A stretch of 64,000 nucleotides of DNA from Talpa occidentalis (taxonomy: Eukaryota > Chordata > Mammalia > Eulipotyphla > Talpidae). The notes beneath the pieces were generated by a model. It saw nothing but the letters and a program-made list of their open reading frames with translations, did no database searches and was not told the origin of the DNA. The position numbers and the translations under genes are program-made. This document shows positions 50,190 to 63,535 of this stretch, one piece after another (the stretch's first letter is position 1; each line of letters begins with the position of its first letter). The stretch spans positions 13,432,714 to 13,496,713 of the forward strand of contig NW_023600993.1 in the NCBI RefSeq assembly GCF_014898055.3, in the 5' to 3' direction.

Positions 50190-50560
50190 AAAACACTGAC
50201 TAAATATTCTCTTTGTTCCATATACTAAGTTAAATCCTACAGGTAAGACATAAGGCACAATCTCAATTTTCTCTTCATGTTCCCAGTGGAATAGAAGCAC
50301 AAAACTAACTGCACGCAGGAGAGAGCAGGCCACATGGCCCACACTGGGGACTGACAACTGGCATGGAAGATGGCGAGTCAGTGAGGGGGCGGCCGGCAAC
50401 AGGGAAGCTCATGGAACAGGACGCTATGAGCCCTGAGGTGCAGAGGCTGAGGAGATAGGGGCACATGGAGGGAGCAAAGGACGTGGAGGGCTTGCTGGTA
50501 TGTAGGAATCACGTTTAGACTGCACTTTACATTGTCACATTTGCTGAAGACTGAAAAGAA
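50190..50560 (-). mobile_element. Possible L2 fragment, antisense
   Basis: Resembles antisense L2 in parts (GGTAAGACATAAGGCACAAT, CCCTGAGGTGCAGAGGCTGA) but the match is loose. Confidence 0.35.
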
Positions 50561-51096
50561 TGGAATCAGACTTGTGGTTCAGAAAGATAAGCTGCCCACA
50601 CAGTGACCCTTGGGAGGGGAGAAAAGAACAAGAGCTAGGGGTCCAGAGAAAGTTCCAGATAACACTACAGAGGTAAGAAGAAAACTCCCAAAGGAAGGAA
50701 GGGGCAGAGGGACAGAATGGCAGAAGTTGCTGGAAAAATGGACAGGTTTCTGTACGTGATGAGGTTGGGGAGTGTATACTTGTAAGAGAGCAAAGAACAG
50801 CAAAAGCTGACAAGAAATTATCTATAAAAAAATTTACGAATTTACATGTTAAGACTACTTAAAGAGGACAGTAACTTTTAATTATATCATTGTGGACATT
50901 TTAAATATAGTTTTTATTTTTATGAAAGTCACAATGTATTGTACATAAAGAGTGAAAATAGCACCCCCTCCTCAGAAACACTTCCTTTCTATGACTTGAT
51001 TTCAAATTCCATATTGCAAAAACAAAACATGCAATTAGCTTTATCTGAAACATTATCTACTGACTTCCCATTCAAGACAAAGATTTAATGCATCCT

Positions 51097-51367
51097 GGGC
51101 TTCCCTGGTGGCACAAGGGCACAAGGGGTTAAGATGCAACCTATGAAGCTATCCATAGCCTCCGCAGCACGAGTTCGATCCCCACATGGTGTAGCAGACC
51201 TCTCCTGACTTGCCCGCTGCCCCTCTCAGCAGTGTACTTCGGTCAATCTGCCTGTTCTGTTTCCCACTCTGTCTCTGGCAAATCCTCTCACCCCACCCCC
51301 CCACACCTCTGGCCTGTACCCCAGCTCTTGTATGCATAAATAAATAAATCTTAAAAAAAAACAAAAC
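51097..51367 (+). mobile_element. tRNA-derived SINE, diverged long type
   Basis: Starts GGGCTTCCCTGGTGGCACAA and contains a short internal duplication (GCACAAGG twice) in the A-box region. The body and TATGCATAAATAAATAAATC tail are clear. The GCTT start and TATGCATA tail suggest an older subfamily. Confidence 0.9.
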
Positions 51368-51599
51368 ATTTAACTCACCCTTGCCCCTAAAACCCAAACT
51401 CCACTGACTTCCAGAGCAACATGTTTTCTTCATCTCTCCCCTTGCCCCAGGAAGTTAAATCATAACGTTGGCTAGATCAATATTTAGTTTTCATTTTTTA
51501 TAACCAACCAAATGTAACAGAGAGCAACACAGCACACACCACAACTTTCCTTTCCTGCAGCGTCCTTTCTTGATGTTTTAACTGTCTTGTTTCTCAAGA

Positions 51600-52500
51600 C
51601 AGTCTTGTAACACATCTTTGTTTTGCTTAGTTGTCTGTGTGTTTAATCCCAAATGCTCTCCAGGTCATATAAATCTTCTCTCAATATATTAAAGACCTTT
51701 CAGTACTTTTTTTTTTTTTTAAAGGAAATTTCTCATGAGGTTTCTGGCCTGCTCCCTCGTTTTAGGGAAGTCTTTTTTGCGTCTTGTTTCCTAAAGTTCT
51801 TCTATTTTGTTCTACAACTTTGTTTTGGTGGAACACATCTCCTGTTTCATACACGGGCTATGATTTTTCTGTGTTTGAAAGATGCTTTCCCCTCAGAATG
51901 TTGGGAGCATTGTTCCAGAATTTTCTGGCTTTCAGTTGAAAAGTCTCAAACCATTCTAATTCCACCTTCTTTATGTGACCTTCTCTTCCCTACAATATTC
52001 TGTTTTCGCTTCCCTGCACTGCTCTGTAAAGTCAGCATCATTTATTTCAGTTTGCCTCTTTTCACATATAGTGGGCACTTTCAATGTAGAAACTTACATT
52101 TCTCTGCTGAACTGGAAATTTCTTTTTTGAACAGTTTTCTTGATTTTGTTTTTTGATATTTTCCCTTCCCTTCCTCTCCTCCTCCACCCTCCCCTCCCCT
52201 TCACATCCATTGTTTTAAAGACACCTTATCATCGTATATGTTTGATCTTGGGCATGGTCCTCTAATTTTCTCTTTCTATCTCATGTGCTACTTTCTGGGA
52301 TTCTTTTTCAGTTTTCCAACCATCTTAGTTCAGTCATATTTCCATTTTCTGTTTTCACTTTCTCCTTTCAATCAGGTATTTTCCTAGCTCTCAGACACTG
52401 TTCCTCCTCCCTGCACAGCCCTGTCTGCTCTAGGCTCCACTTCCCAGGTTGATTGTTTAAATACTCACTTTGACTTTGATGCTTTTGTGAAATGTTCGGT
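51600..52500. mobile_element. Ancient T-rich interspersed repeat, family unnamed
   Basis: Phrases such as GAAAGATGCTTTCCCCTCAG, TTGTTCCAGAATTTTCTGGC, CCTCTAATTTTCTCTTTCTA and CTACTTTCTGGGATTCTTTT recur in many mammalian introns. A 167-codon frame (51653-52156) crosses it but has low-complexity Phe/Ser/Leu-rich content and no recognisable domain. Confidence 0.45.
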
Positions 52501-53374
52501 GATTCTGGTTACCTGGTTGTTTAACAGTGGGACATGACAAAGAGGACTTGAAGGTAGCTGTACGTGCAGAGTTGGGTGGACTTATACACTCTGGGGTTTA
52601 CATAGGTCACTTCCTGGGCAATCCCTGCACCTGGATTTTTAGGGGTTTTCTTTTTGGGTTGATTAGATCATTCAGAGAATGATCTTCTGCCTGGAGGGAG
52701 ACAGTCTGGCTTCAGTGTCTGGGAGTTGAGATGGTAAAACGGCTGGGCTCTATATTCACTGAAATTCCCCCAATCCCTACTCCAAGCACCCTCTATTTTA
52801 TGATCTCTACAGGACAACCCCTGGAGGGAAGGGTTAGAGATCTGTGTACAATAGCTTCTTAAATAGACTTTCAGCCAGTCTCTTTTTTAGTTTTAACTCT
52901 TTCCCTCTTTCCACCAATTTTCAGCAGTACTGCGCACTGCCAATTTCTACACTTTTAGGTATTTTATGGATTATTTCTTGGCTTTCCCCATTATTGATTT
53001 TGTATTTAGCTTTCTTGGATCTGATAAGTCAGTTATCACTCATCCATCTGTTTTCCTGCTCCCAAAATTGTTGCAAGCTTCCTAATTCTCTGTGTCCTGT
53101 GGGTTTATGCTATTTTAATGGGGTTTCAGGAGCAATGGAAGTAAACACAAGAGCTCAATATAACATCTCATATCTAATATCCTTAATCACTTCTTTAATG
53201 ACATTGCTACTCAGCCGCTGGGCAGGTGAATTGAAAGGGAAGACGAAATCTAGGTAGGGAGACAACTCAGGAGAGAAAACTTGGGGAATTAATCAGTCAC
53301 TGGGACAGAGATCATCATCTCCATTTCTCTAATCATCAGGAAGAACAACCCCTGTCCACCTGCAAGACTATTTC

Positions 53375-53470
53375 CATTCTCCATTCACCAAATGCTGGTG
53401 AAAATGTAGAGCAACAAGAACTTTCACTCACTGTTGGTGGGGATGCAGAATGGCAGAGCCACCCTGGCAA
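53375..53470 (+). mobile_element. Small L1 ORF2 fragment
   Basis: Contains CAAATGCTGGTGAAAATGTA and TCACTGTTGGTGGGGATGCA, the sense L1 ORF2 text near its 3' end. No ends recognised. Confidence 0.7.
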
Positions 53471-53514
53471 GTGGGGATGATTTCAGGGGCCTGACCACAG
53501 GCAATTACAAAAGC

Positions 53515-54010
53515 ATGATGGTTAATTTTATGTTTCAACTTGACTGGCCTAACACATGCCCCAATAGCTGGTGAAACATTATTTCTGGTGTATTTGTGAG
53601 GAAGTTTTTGAAAGAGATTCGTGTTTGACTTGGTAGACTAAGTGAAGAGATGCCCTCTCCATTGTGGGCGGGTGCTATCGACCTGTAGGGGTCAAAGAGA
53701 AACGAAGGGTAAATTTTCTCTCTGCTTTAAGCTAAGGTATTTATTTTCTTCTGTTCTTGGACATTGGAGCTCCTGGTTCTTAGGTCTTTGGACTCTGGGA
53801 CTCACACCTTTGGCTCCCCTAGTTCTTAGGTGTTCAGACTTGGGTTGAATTATCCCATTGGCTTCCCTGGTTCCGGACTCAGCAGAGAGCAGATTGTGGG
53901 TCTTCTTGGCCTTCGTAACCATGTGAGTCAATTCTTATAATAAAGATCCTCATATGTATTTCTACATATTTCCTTTGCTTCTATTTCTTTGGAGAATACT
54001 GACTAATACA
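53515..54010 (+). mobile_element. Ancient interspersed repeat with AATAAA near its end
   Basis: Starts GATGGTTAATTTTATGTTTC and AACTTGACTGGCCTAACACA, has repeats of TGGTTCTTAGGTCTTTGGAC type, then CCATGTGAGTCAATTCTTAT, AATAAAG and ends near GAGAATACTGACTAATACA. This order is well known from a common mammalian repeat; I cannot name the family with confidence. Confidence 0.65.
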
Positions 54011-54469
54011 AAAGTCTTCCCTGATAGGTTACATGGAGGGAAACTGTCCACCACACACCAGACTTGGTGCACAGTCAGTGCAGCGTGGCTTTGAAAGAAG
54101 CTGCAATCAAGGTCTTAGGCCAAATTAGTCATGATCTATAACAGTCATGAAGAAGACACAACAACCATGTCAGAGCAGGTCAAGGAATGAGGAAAGGAAA
54201 ATAATGTAACATAGTTGTGCTACTGAAAAAAAACAAAAACAAAAAATACAAACAAGGCCGGAAGTGGACAGAAGTGCCAAGAAGGAAACATTTCCATTTA
54301 AAGTTTCCAGAGAGAAAGTAAATTCAAAGAGACAGTAGACATTAGAGAGACTTCTGGTTAAATGAATTTGATTATAGGGTATTAGAGATTAATACAATTT
54401 ACAGGACAAGTAAAAGGTCTATACATTGTAAATTAGAGGTCTGGTGCTGCTACCCATTGTTTGTAGAAC

Positions 54470-56640
54470 TTTCCACATCTGCACCTGGCTTGTCTAGTCT
54501 TTAGTCAGTCATTTTTCCCATGTCTCCCTGATATTCCCGTCAAATCCCCAACGCTGCCCTGCCTCTTTCACAGCACACGACTTTGCTTTCTGCCTTTATC
54601 AGACACAGAGCTCCTCTACTTTCCGTCTTCTCTGACAAAAATGGTCCATCTCTGAATCTGCCTAGTGCCTCCTGCCTCTTTCCAGGAGAAACACCAGTTT
54701 CTCACTCCTGTTCCAGTCTTCCAAGGGACTCCTGACTTGTTTTATTGCCTCAGAGCCTCCATCTCTTCAATTATTTCACTCTACCCATGTTTTTCAGGAA
54801 ACAGCACAGGTCCTGTTGCACATGCTGGAATGCAGTAGGGGAACCAAGACAGACAAAATTCTCTCACTCCTAGTGGGTGGGTGGGATTGGGTTTGAAGAA
54901 CCTGCAACAAACAAGTATTAGCTTTAAAACAAAGAAGATAACCTATCTCTTCATAGACCTCATCCATAGGCCAGTGGGGAAAACCAAGTGCTGATCCTTG
55001 GAGGGGAAACTTAGATTGGTCTGAGAAGTGAACAACCTCTTCATCCGTTCTTCCTGGCCCCATCATGCCCTGGTCTTATGCTACGGAGCCATCCAACCTC
55101 TGTGCAGGGCACTGACCTCTAGCTACATCCACTGCCTTCCCTTTTCTGCTGACTTACTTTAAAGGTTACTCTACACATTCTGTCTGCACATTCTTTCTTA
55201 TTTAGTCAACTTTTCAGTTAACAATGTAATGCAAACATAAAACCACCACCACCACCTGTAAAAAAGATGACTGTTATGGAACTTAACTGTTTCCTCACTC
55301 TTCAACCTGCCATAATGCAGCTTCTGCTCCACCACTCCCTTAAATCCATCTGGCAAAGGTGTCTGATGACTGTCCCTCCACAGTGTCCAGCCTGAGCGAG
55401 CTTTCCCAGCCCATCTTACTGTACTTCTTCACTGCTGACCATCTTTTTCCTCCCTGGGCTCAGATAACAAATTTTATGAAGTTACAGCACAAGTTCACCA
55501 TTGGGTGTCCTCCAGTGCTCCTAAACATTGACGTTACACACAGAGTTCTGTCTTTGCCCATGCTCTTTCTATATGCACTCACCTGAGGCAGGCTGTTCAT
55601 ATTATTGTTATAGGAATGGGATGCCTTTGAGAATGAAAGAGGGTAGTATTAATAATTACTACTCTGAAGAGCAGGTGTAAACCAAGGTGTCCTGAACAAG
55701 TTGGCTATATGGTCACCCTATTCTGAAGAGATCACATTGTTGTTACTACTTCAACACACACCTTTTAACAATTTTCAACCTATTGCCTTGACACTGACAT
55801 TGAGCTTTATTTTTCTAAATTTTCAGGTTATCATTTCTTACAGGTATCTCTAATTTAGCATGGGCAAAGTCAATCATTTACATTCCTAAAATTTGTTAAC
55901 CCTTATTTATTCCCTAAGTGTATATATTACCCAGTTACTCAACCATCCAAGGTGGGGATGATTTTAGACTTCCAGTTCTGTCCCACCCATCATATTTAAC
56001 AACTAAGACATGCTGACTTTCACTTTGAAGATTCACCTAATCCATCATTTCCCCTCCTGGACTGTGGTCATAATCTTTTATCTGATTTCCTAGCTCTAGT
56101 TTTGTCTCCTTTAAGTCTACCTTCCCTACTGCTGCCAGAGTGATCTAAAACTGACCATACTTCTTTGAATCTTTCTTTCAATAACTCCTGATGGATTACA
56201 GGTCAATGGCATTCATCACCATTTCATTCCTGCTTACTTTTTCAGTCTTATAACCTGATAACCTGAGAGCTTCCTCTACCCTTTGAACTCTAATAATAAT
56301 AAAAAAACAGTTGGTAGGAACAGAAACACACACACACACACACACACACTCACACACTCACACTCATTAAAGCTTCTCACTTCCAAGTCTTTGTTCATGC
56401 TATTACTCTGTTACTTCTGCCTAGAATGCAGATCCCCTTACTCAATTACTGGCACAGCCACCATTTTTTCTAGTCACTCACAGCTGATTCAGAGGGGAGC
56501 TCAGTACCTCTCCTTTAATCTTTTGTACTATCTTAATATTAGCAACTAATGTGTTAGCTTGAAATTGTGTCAATCTTTCTTTACAGTTGGTAAGCTTCTT
56601 GAAGAGAGGTGCAGTATCCCTTATATATCTAATAGTCACC
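54470..56640 (+). mobile_element. Long L2 (CR1-like LINE) copy, sense
   Basis: Diverged but collinear with L2 late ORF2 and 3' region: CATAATGCAGCTTCTGCTCC near 55312, AAAGGTGTCTGATGACTGTC near 55357, CATCCAAGGTGGGGATGATT near 55943, GCTGCCAGAGTGATCTAAAA near 56132 and TTGTTCATGCTATTACTCTG near 56390. It ends with GTAAGCTTCTTGAAGAGAGG near 56589. A CA microsatellite sits inside at 56326-56362. The part before 55140 is less certain. Confidence 0.75.
56326..56362. repeat. CA microsatellite
   Basis: About 12 CA units followed by CACT-containing variants; within the sense L2. Confidence 0.95.
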
Positions 56641-58194
56641 CTATTATTTTTTTAAAGATCTCATCCACTGTGATAGATTTAACCAAGAATATTAAGTTGG
56701 GCTAAACAGAGAAATGAGTAAACAACTTCACTTCCCCTGCATTTTCCCACATGTGCCTATATGTTTTATAAAGTCATAAGTGGAGGGATTAAAATGTGTA
56801 AGGGCTTTAAAAAGTAGATTTTAGCATAGGAGACAGGATGATTAAATTAAAACAGAGCTGTGATGCACCAAAGTTAAGAACAAACAATTGTTTAAGACCA
56901 CAGAAAATCAGAATACATTTCAATAATTTGGGAAATTTCATAAAAATATTATCCATAGTCTTCATTTTAATAAAAAAGGTTCTTTTTGTCTTTTATTACT
57001 TACATTAAAAAAATACACACACAACTTTACAATGGGAGATTAGTACTGAATATCCAAACATGTATTATCCATCAAATCTACCCAAATAGCCTTTCCCACT
57101 TTCCAGATGTTTCCCACGATTTCCATGTTCATATATGATTAGCTCTGACTCAGAAGAAAGAACTTTTCACTGTCTGTCAAAATCCAAACTATTTGACCTT
57201 AAAGGCACAGAAAAAAAAAAAAAAACCACAATTTTTTTTTGATAAAATGTGATGCTCTTGTCACATTCATTCAAGTAATTTGGGGGGAATTAAGAAAGTC
57301 TAGTCTAAAATTTTAAAGAATATTATTAGTGTTACTAGAGGCATAACAAGAGCATCTGGCACAACTGGTATTCAATGAACAAATAAAGAGAACTACATAA
57401 CAATTTAACAGTCAAGATTATGAATGATTCCAAATAGTTTATGTTCTTCTGACAAAGTCCTATTCTTATGACAGCTTTTTATTTCCTATTTAGTCATTAC
57501 TTTGTGCAATCTTTCCTAATTATATTCTGGCTTACAAATCTTGTTTTGTGAACTGTGATTATTTTTCTGAAAAGGAAAACAACTTGAGTTATTTTGAAAT
57601 TTAAAACATGCTCTGATATTTTCTTTAAACTGAGGATTATTCAAAAGAGATAAACACTGGCTTTCTAGCACCTTAAGGTAGATCTGATGGGGATATGTCT
57701 ACCACTTGGCACTATACTGAGAAAAAATTTTCCTATATTTGAGAAATTAAAATATCTTTAAACATAATATTCAATTTTTATTGGCAAGTTATGATTCTAT
57801 AAAAGTAGTTTCAATCTCATAATAAATATCCTTGAATACTCCCTACCTGTCAGAAGGTGGAGCTCTAAACATATCTGAAATACTGGCTTTTTATATGTGT
57901 GTTTCACAAGTGAGCGTAATGAGGAGATTAAAGCAGGAGTAAAGTCTTTAGAAAAATGGTTCTGAAGAATATTCCAATTCACTCAGAATAAAATCACCCA
58001 CATCTCCCAAAATGTACATGGTTCACTGACAAAAGAGATGCTAAGGGTATTCCTTTAAAACTTCAATATATTGCTTACTATAAAAGTGTAGTATGTGTAA
58101 ATCAGAATTAAAAAAAAAAGTATATTTGAAGATAAAACACATTAAAAAAATTAGAACCACCTCCTTGAATGTAGGCAGGGTCATTAATACTTAC

Positions 58195-58337
58195 AAGCAT
58201 CTCGGATATAGAGTAACATGGCTATGAAAATATAATCCACTAAACTCAGGCTGAGGCCATCTGCAAACAAGGCATCCCAGACCACCAGGAGATCCTGCAG
58301 GGGGAACTCTCGGCCAAACAGCAGCCGGACCCACCGT
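58195..58337 (-). CDS. TBC1D5: TBC1D5 exon encoding the end of the TBC (Rab-GAP) domain
   Basis: This 143-bp internal exon has its acceptor (pyrimidine tract then CCTCCAG) at 58338-58340 and donor GTAAGT at 58189-58194. It starts with the last base of a Leu codon, gives 47 full codons and ends with one base of the next. The peptide starts RWVRLLFGREFPLQD, continues LLVVWDALFADGLSL and ends LLYIRDA. The RWxRLLFxREF and WDxLFADG patterns are typical of the last helices of a TBC domain. As I recall human TBC1D5, the differences are few and conservative (for example Ser for Gly after GLSL, Ile for Val in DYIF). The catalytic fingers lie upstream. The frame joins exactly to the next exon at 46621. 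Strong identification. Confidence 0.95.
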
Positions 58338-58913
58338 CTGGAGGGGAAAAAAAATGCAGAAAATGGTACTTTTGAGAGTTATATAAAGAGGAATCATTTT
58401 CTCCTGTAACGTGGAAAAAGCCGGAAATTTTAAAACTGATCACACTGAGCAAATATATTGAAAATACACAACAAAATCCAAGTTTTAAACTTTCAAATAA
58501 ATTTTATAATTAGGTTAGAATTATTAAACAATTTTACATGCATAAAACACAAGTAGAATACTTGAAAAGGATGGAAATCTTTCATATTTAATAGAAATCA
58601 CACATCTTAAAGAGACAAAAAAAAAAAGAATGTATAGTGGTTTGATAGTTGCCTCATAGGTAAGATAATGCATTTTATGGAGGAAAACATGCTTTTCCAA
58701 AATTACATAATCACTCCCTGATTTTTGGTTGTTGTTAACCGGACTTTGGTAAATGGTTACATGACAAATTACTACAGTTGAACAGAAAACTGCATTTTTA
58801 TATTTCATTCCTATTTAAAATATTTAATTTAAAATTAGAATTGGGGATAAACATTTTAAAAATCAAGAACAGACAGTTATTTCAAATGAAATATACATTG
58901 CCACTCAATTTTT

Positions 58914-59161
58914 TTTTTTTTAATAAATTTTATTGTTATATTCCCCATACAATTGCAGCCCCCCATTCTGACCCAATCCCTCCCCTCCCACCCCTGCCCC
59001 CTAAAAGTGTCTCTGGTTCATAGTTTTTTGTTGATTTTGATTTTCACTTTCTTATAGTTATTCATTTTCCTGGTCCCTTATTTAAGTTTTCTAGATTCCT
59101 GCTATGAGTGAGACCATCCGGTATTTTTCTTTTTCTTTTTGGCTTATTTCGCTGAGCATGA
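58914..59161 (-). mobile_element. Young L1 3' end, heavily 5'-truncated
   Basis: On the minus strand it begins at the end of ORF2 (CATGCTCAGCGAAATAAGCC) and runs through the 3' UTR to poly-A. Target duplication GCCACTCAATTTTT is at 58900-58913 and 59162-59175. Its 3' UTR closely resembles that of 13295-13527. Confidence 0.93.
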
Positions 59162-60339
59162 GCCACTCAATTTTTAACTTTAGAATTGATGTATACTTTT
59201 ATTAGTGAGGTTATCCTTTTAAGGGCATTTTTCAAAAAACAGTTTTGCCAGGAAAATGGATACATCTATGCCACAGAGGAGACACAAGAATTCTTTGAAT
59301 AAGAACATGAAAAAAGGTCTCTATATATCTATATATCATAAATAGTAATACTTTAGACTTTCAATAAATATTAAGTTATTTTCATCTAATTCTTACATGA
59401 AAATTAAAATAATTCACTTTATTATGTTGCTGTCCATTTATTTTTAACTTTATGTAACGGCTACATTTCCATATACAAGCCTTCTCTAGGAACTGCATTT
59501 ATAGTTCCATGTCATTCTGGCAGAGTGTAAAGAATTGAAAATTCCAAATTTCTAGCACTACTATATAGTACACTACAGATGAAATTCTTTAAAATTTAAA
59601 AGGTATTACTTCTTTGTAAAATTAGGCACTAAATAGAATCATCTGTGGGGTTAAAGTAAAACCAAAAAAAAAAAAACCAAATTCAAATGCTTTCAGTGCG
59701 TATCAGGAAATCAAAGCTATGGCAAAATAGTGCCTAACCACATATATGTCACAGTTTATTAGGAACCGTATCATCAAATACTTAAGTATTTTTAGGCATG
59801 TTATCATAATGATCAACAGAATAATTACATTTCATTTTCAAATACATCTGTGATATTATTCAATTTTCAGGAAAAAAAGTAACATTTAAAAATGTTAGTG
59901 TTATTTACAATTTGTATCTTTTGATTTTTACTCCACTGCTAATAACAGGGATGACTGAAACAAATTTTTTTTGTTAATATGCCTATATTTATATGGTTTA
60001 GAACAAAGCCATTACTTCCCTGTATATTTCTAATTCTTACAAATTGCAAGGACTAATATTTACTCTCATAAGAAGTACAAAAATATATCTAAATTAAATA
60101 GGTTGCTCTTTTTAGTTACAAAGAACTGGTTTTGCAAAGTGTACCAGGGGAACTGGAGAGTGGGCAAATCAAACAGTACCCACAGTAGACAATTTTGGGT
60201 ACCTGTTTAAAGAATTAAAAAAAAAATGTGGCTAGCTATCAGATCTACCTATTTTTCTCTGTATACATATGGATATATATCAGAAATACCTGCATTCTTA
60301 AAAGTCTCAAACATTTAGAATGTGGAACTGGATGAAAAT

Positions 60340-60615
60340 CTGTCAGTTAAAAAAAATGGATGAGAATGTACAGTACAACAATGTGACTATAGCAGCTAAC
60401 ACTATATTGTATAATTGAAATTTATAAAAGAGCAGAATTTAAAGATTCTCATTAGAAAAATATAAATATGTGAGTTGACCAAACTGTTAATTAACTAGAT
60501 GGGGAGAACCCTTCTACAATGTATACATACATGAAATCATCACAATGTACACTTCAAATATCTTATAGTTTTATTTGTCAAGTATGCCTTTAAAAACTGA
60601 AGAATAAATAACTAA
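60340..60615 (+). mobile_element. Old L1 3' end
   Basis: Contains TGACTATAGCAGCTAACACT, ATTGTATAATTGAAATTTAT and AATCATCACAATGTACACTT, in the order expected for the 3' UTR of an old L1 in sense, ending in an A-rich stretch. Confidence 0.75.
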
Positions 60616-61499
60616 AATTTAAAAAAGAATTAGCTTAGCTAATTAATGGATAGGCAAATTTTGGCAGTTTCAAAATGGAAAATTGATATTTAACTGATTC
60701 CTCCTAGTTTAAGTTTGGATGCCAGTGTAAAATTCATGCATCAAATCTGTAAAAGAGATATGAACTTGACCCTTTTACTCTTGAGGGTCACCTTAATGCT
60801 TTCCTTATTTAAAAAAGGCCACCTTGTAACTACTGCTATTGTATTCTGAAGGGTGTTGCTTCAGAACAAGATGTAGGGGGAACATTTTCTGTATATTTTC
60901 CTTGTCTTCTAATCAAAGCAAAATGACTTTTGAAAAGCTGACATCTATCTTGCTGTAGCATTAACAAAAAAAGGACAAAACTGATGAAGGTTAATCCATA
61001 GCACAGATGAGATTACAACATGACCTCTAATCTTTACAGCTCAAATTATTATTTTCTTTTGGACAATTATACCTTTGGTTTCATCACAGATAGTGCTACA
61101 TGACCAAAAAAAGAAAAAAGAAAGAAATTAGACTATTATTAAGAAATAATTTATATTCTATTATTTCTATAACACAGTGCCCCATTATTGCTCAAACTAC
61201 TCTTGCAACCTTTTGATTAGGCTGATTGTGTTAATTTAGCTTCAAAAATTGGTCCTGCAGATATATAACACACAGCAAACTCCACTGCAGCACCATTAGG
61301 AGACTGAAATGCAAATATCTAGTTACCTACATTGTATAAAACGTATCTTCCAAACTACACAGAATGTAAGTCTTCAGCACTTTTATATTTAACATATAAT
61401 CTATGATGTGTCGCTTAATAAATGTCTTGCATTGCTTTATTTTTGAAGTTTCACCTTGCTGAATATATTGCTAAACATTTGCAGGGTAAGGACCACATT

Positions 61500-61500
<1 letters not shown>

Positions 61501-61593
<93 letters not shown>

Positions 61594-61597
61594 AAAA
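61501..61597. repeat. Compound TG / AG microsatellite
   Basis: A TG run of about 36 bp passes directly into about 60 bp of AG with a few interruptions (AAAG, AGGAG). This is the longest simple repeat of the window. Confidence 0.97.
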
Positions 61598-63535
61598 CAC
61601 CAAAATGTTCTTTGTAACGAGCTCTATGCCTTTGCTAGGTCTCTATGTGTTTACCAAGATCGTGTTAATCTCACTGTAAAGCCACCTGTCATGCTAAGGA
61701 AGCAAAGGTAGAGCTAAATTGCAAGTACAGGCATTGGTCTTGTTAGAGGCAGCACAAAAATAATTCAGGAAGTGGAACAAACCCCAGAAACACATAAGGA
61801 AAAAAAATTTATTATTAGATGCCTAGCATGTTTCTTTTAAAGAAGACTTAAGTGGTACATGCAAGAATACTAAATTAAAGCAAAATGCAGTTTACCATAT
61901 ATTTTTTGCAATTATGAGAAAACAAGGTCAAATTTTCAAAGTAGTTTAGAGGTACCATATGACTAGTGGAACGCTTTGGGACCATCAGTGACCTTATCAA
62001 CAATTTAATCATTTTAATCCCAATCGAATTTAGTTCATGCATATATTCACCACCCACGAAATTTCCTGTTCTATTTTGGTCTATTTTCATTGAGTCTAAA
62101 AGGCAAGGAAAAATTCAGTTCTTTATGGGATGAGCTAGTAATAGAAATTATTTCAGTAAGCTTTTATATTCTTAGAAAGGAAAACTTACTCTAAGAAATG
62201 AGGTCTTACAATAAGTCACTCCTAAAACTGACATCATTTTATTATAGTTAAAAATATTTTGTGAGTTTACGTTATACTTAAGGGTAGCAATACACTTTTC
62301 TTTCCCCCTTAAAGAGAGCTTCAGTTTAATTGCTTAAATGATATTATTAATCTTGCTTTATGTATGTTACACCTGCAGACTGTAATGCTCATAACTATAT
62401 ATTTTATCACTTGTGATAATACAATAATTCATATTTTACCAGACCTACTTAGTAATTAAAATCTACATAAGCAAAAAAGACCATCTGATGTATTAAATTT
62501 AATAAACCACTGAAAGACAACAGGTTCTACATTTGTACTTATACCACTACTCTCAGTTTTAAATTTCTGTGTAATTAACCTGCTGTTCCCAAGGGATCAG
62601 TAACTCCTGATGGTGCTAATGTTTGGTGAATGACCCGTGGAAACACTAAGAGAAATCCATTTTTTTAACTATCAGTTTATGAAAAGGACCAATTTGACTG
62701 AGGTTTAAATAAACATAGCCTTAATCCCAGAAGTCTGGTGAGTGATATCTGGTGAAAGATATTTATACATTAGAACTTCATTTCCCATTTTTTCCCCCTT
62801 TAACGACCCCTTAGTGAGCAAAGTAGAAAAGGTATATTCAGTTTAATTTAGCCAACATTTTAAGATTCTCTTAAGTGATCTGTGATCATGAAATGATAGC
62901 AATGGGTAAGCATAGTGGAGCACAAAAAAGCAACGTTAGATTTTTGCTTAATGATATTAATTTTGTCGTTTGCTTTCTCTTCAATTGCACTTTTTACAAC
63001 TAACAATTAATATTTACATAGCCCATTCCTAGTAGGGAGTAAACACAGAATCCAAATTCTATATTCTCCTGTCAGAGAAAAACAAAGGCAAACCCAGAAT
63101 TCTCTCATGGTTGGCATGCCATTGACTGAATTTAGGCTCTTCTTATATTGGTTCTTTTGTACTCAGTTCTTTTTATATTGGTGTAGCCCGAGTTTTCCTT
63201 TACGTCAACTCTGTGAAAATGGTCTTAAAATTACTGCAGTTATTGTAATTAGGGTCACGAGGCATTCTCATCTTTAATTCTAACTTCTTCGGAAAGCACA
63301 ACCACAAAAGATGGAAGTCAAAATAAATCATTTTCCCCCAATTTCACATTTCTTATTCTTTAAGGTGTTTACAGAATACAGCATTGGAAGATACTTAGTC
63401 TGTTTACTAATTATTTTTATATAGTCAATTATTTCAAAATAGGTTCTCTTAAAAGTGTTTGGGGTCTGCTTATCTAACAGAAAGATTTGAAGATTTCAAG
63501 TCCATCAAATTCTGCTTCAAAAATAGAAAGAACTA

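Larger units (their letters stand above)
46622..58194 (-). other. TBC1D5: TBC1D5 intron between the 107-bp and 143-bp exons
   Basis: An 11.6-kb intron. It contains SINEs at 47133 and 51097, a frame-broken possible gene relic at 47480-47875, antisense L2 pieces (48325, 49030, 50190), a MIR (48480) and a T-rich ancient repeat (51600-52500). Further up are a small L1 piece (53375), another ancient repeat with an AATAAA near its end (53515-54010) and a long sense L2 with a CA microsatellite (54470-56640). 56650-58190 appears unique. Confidence 0.85.

Noticed and set aside
51653..52156. 167-codon plus-strand frame
   Set aside because: It lies in a T-rich ancient repeat; Phe/Ser/Leu-rich content is what T-rich DNA gives by chance, and no family is recognisable.
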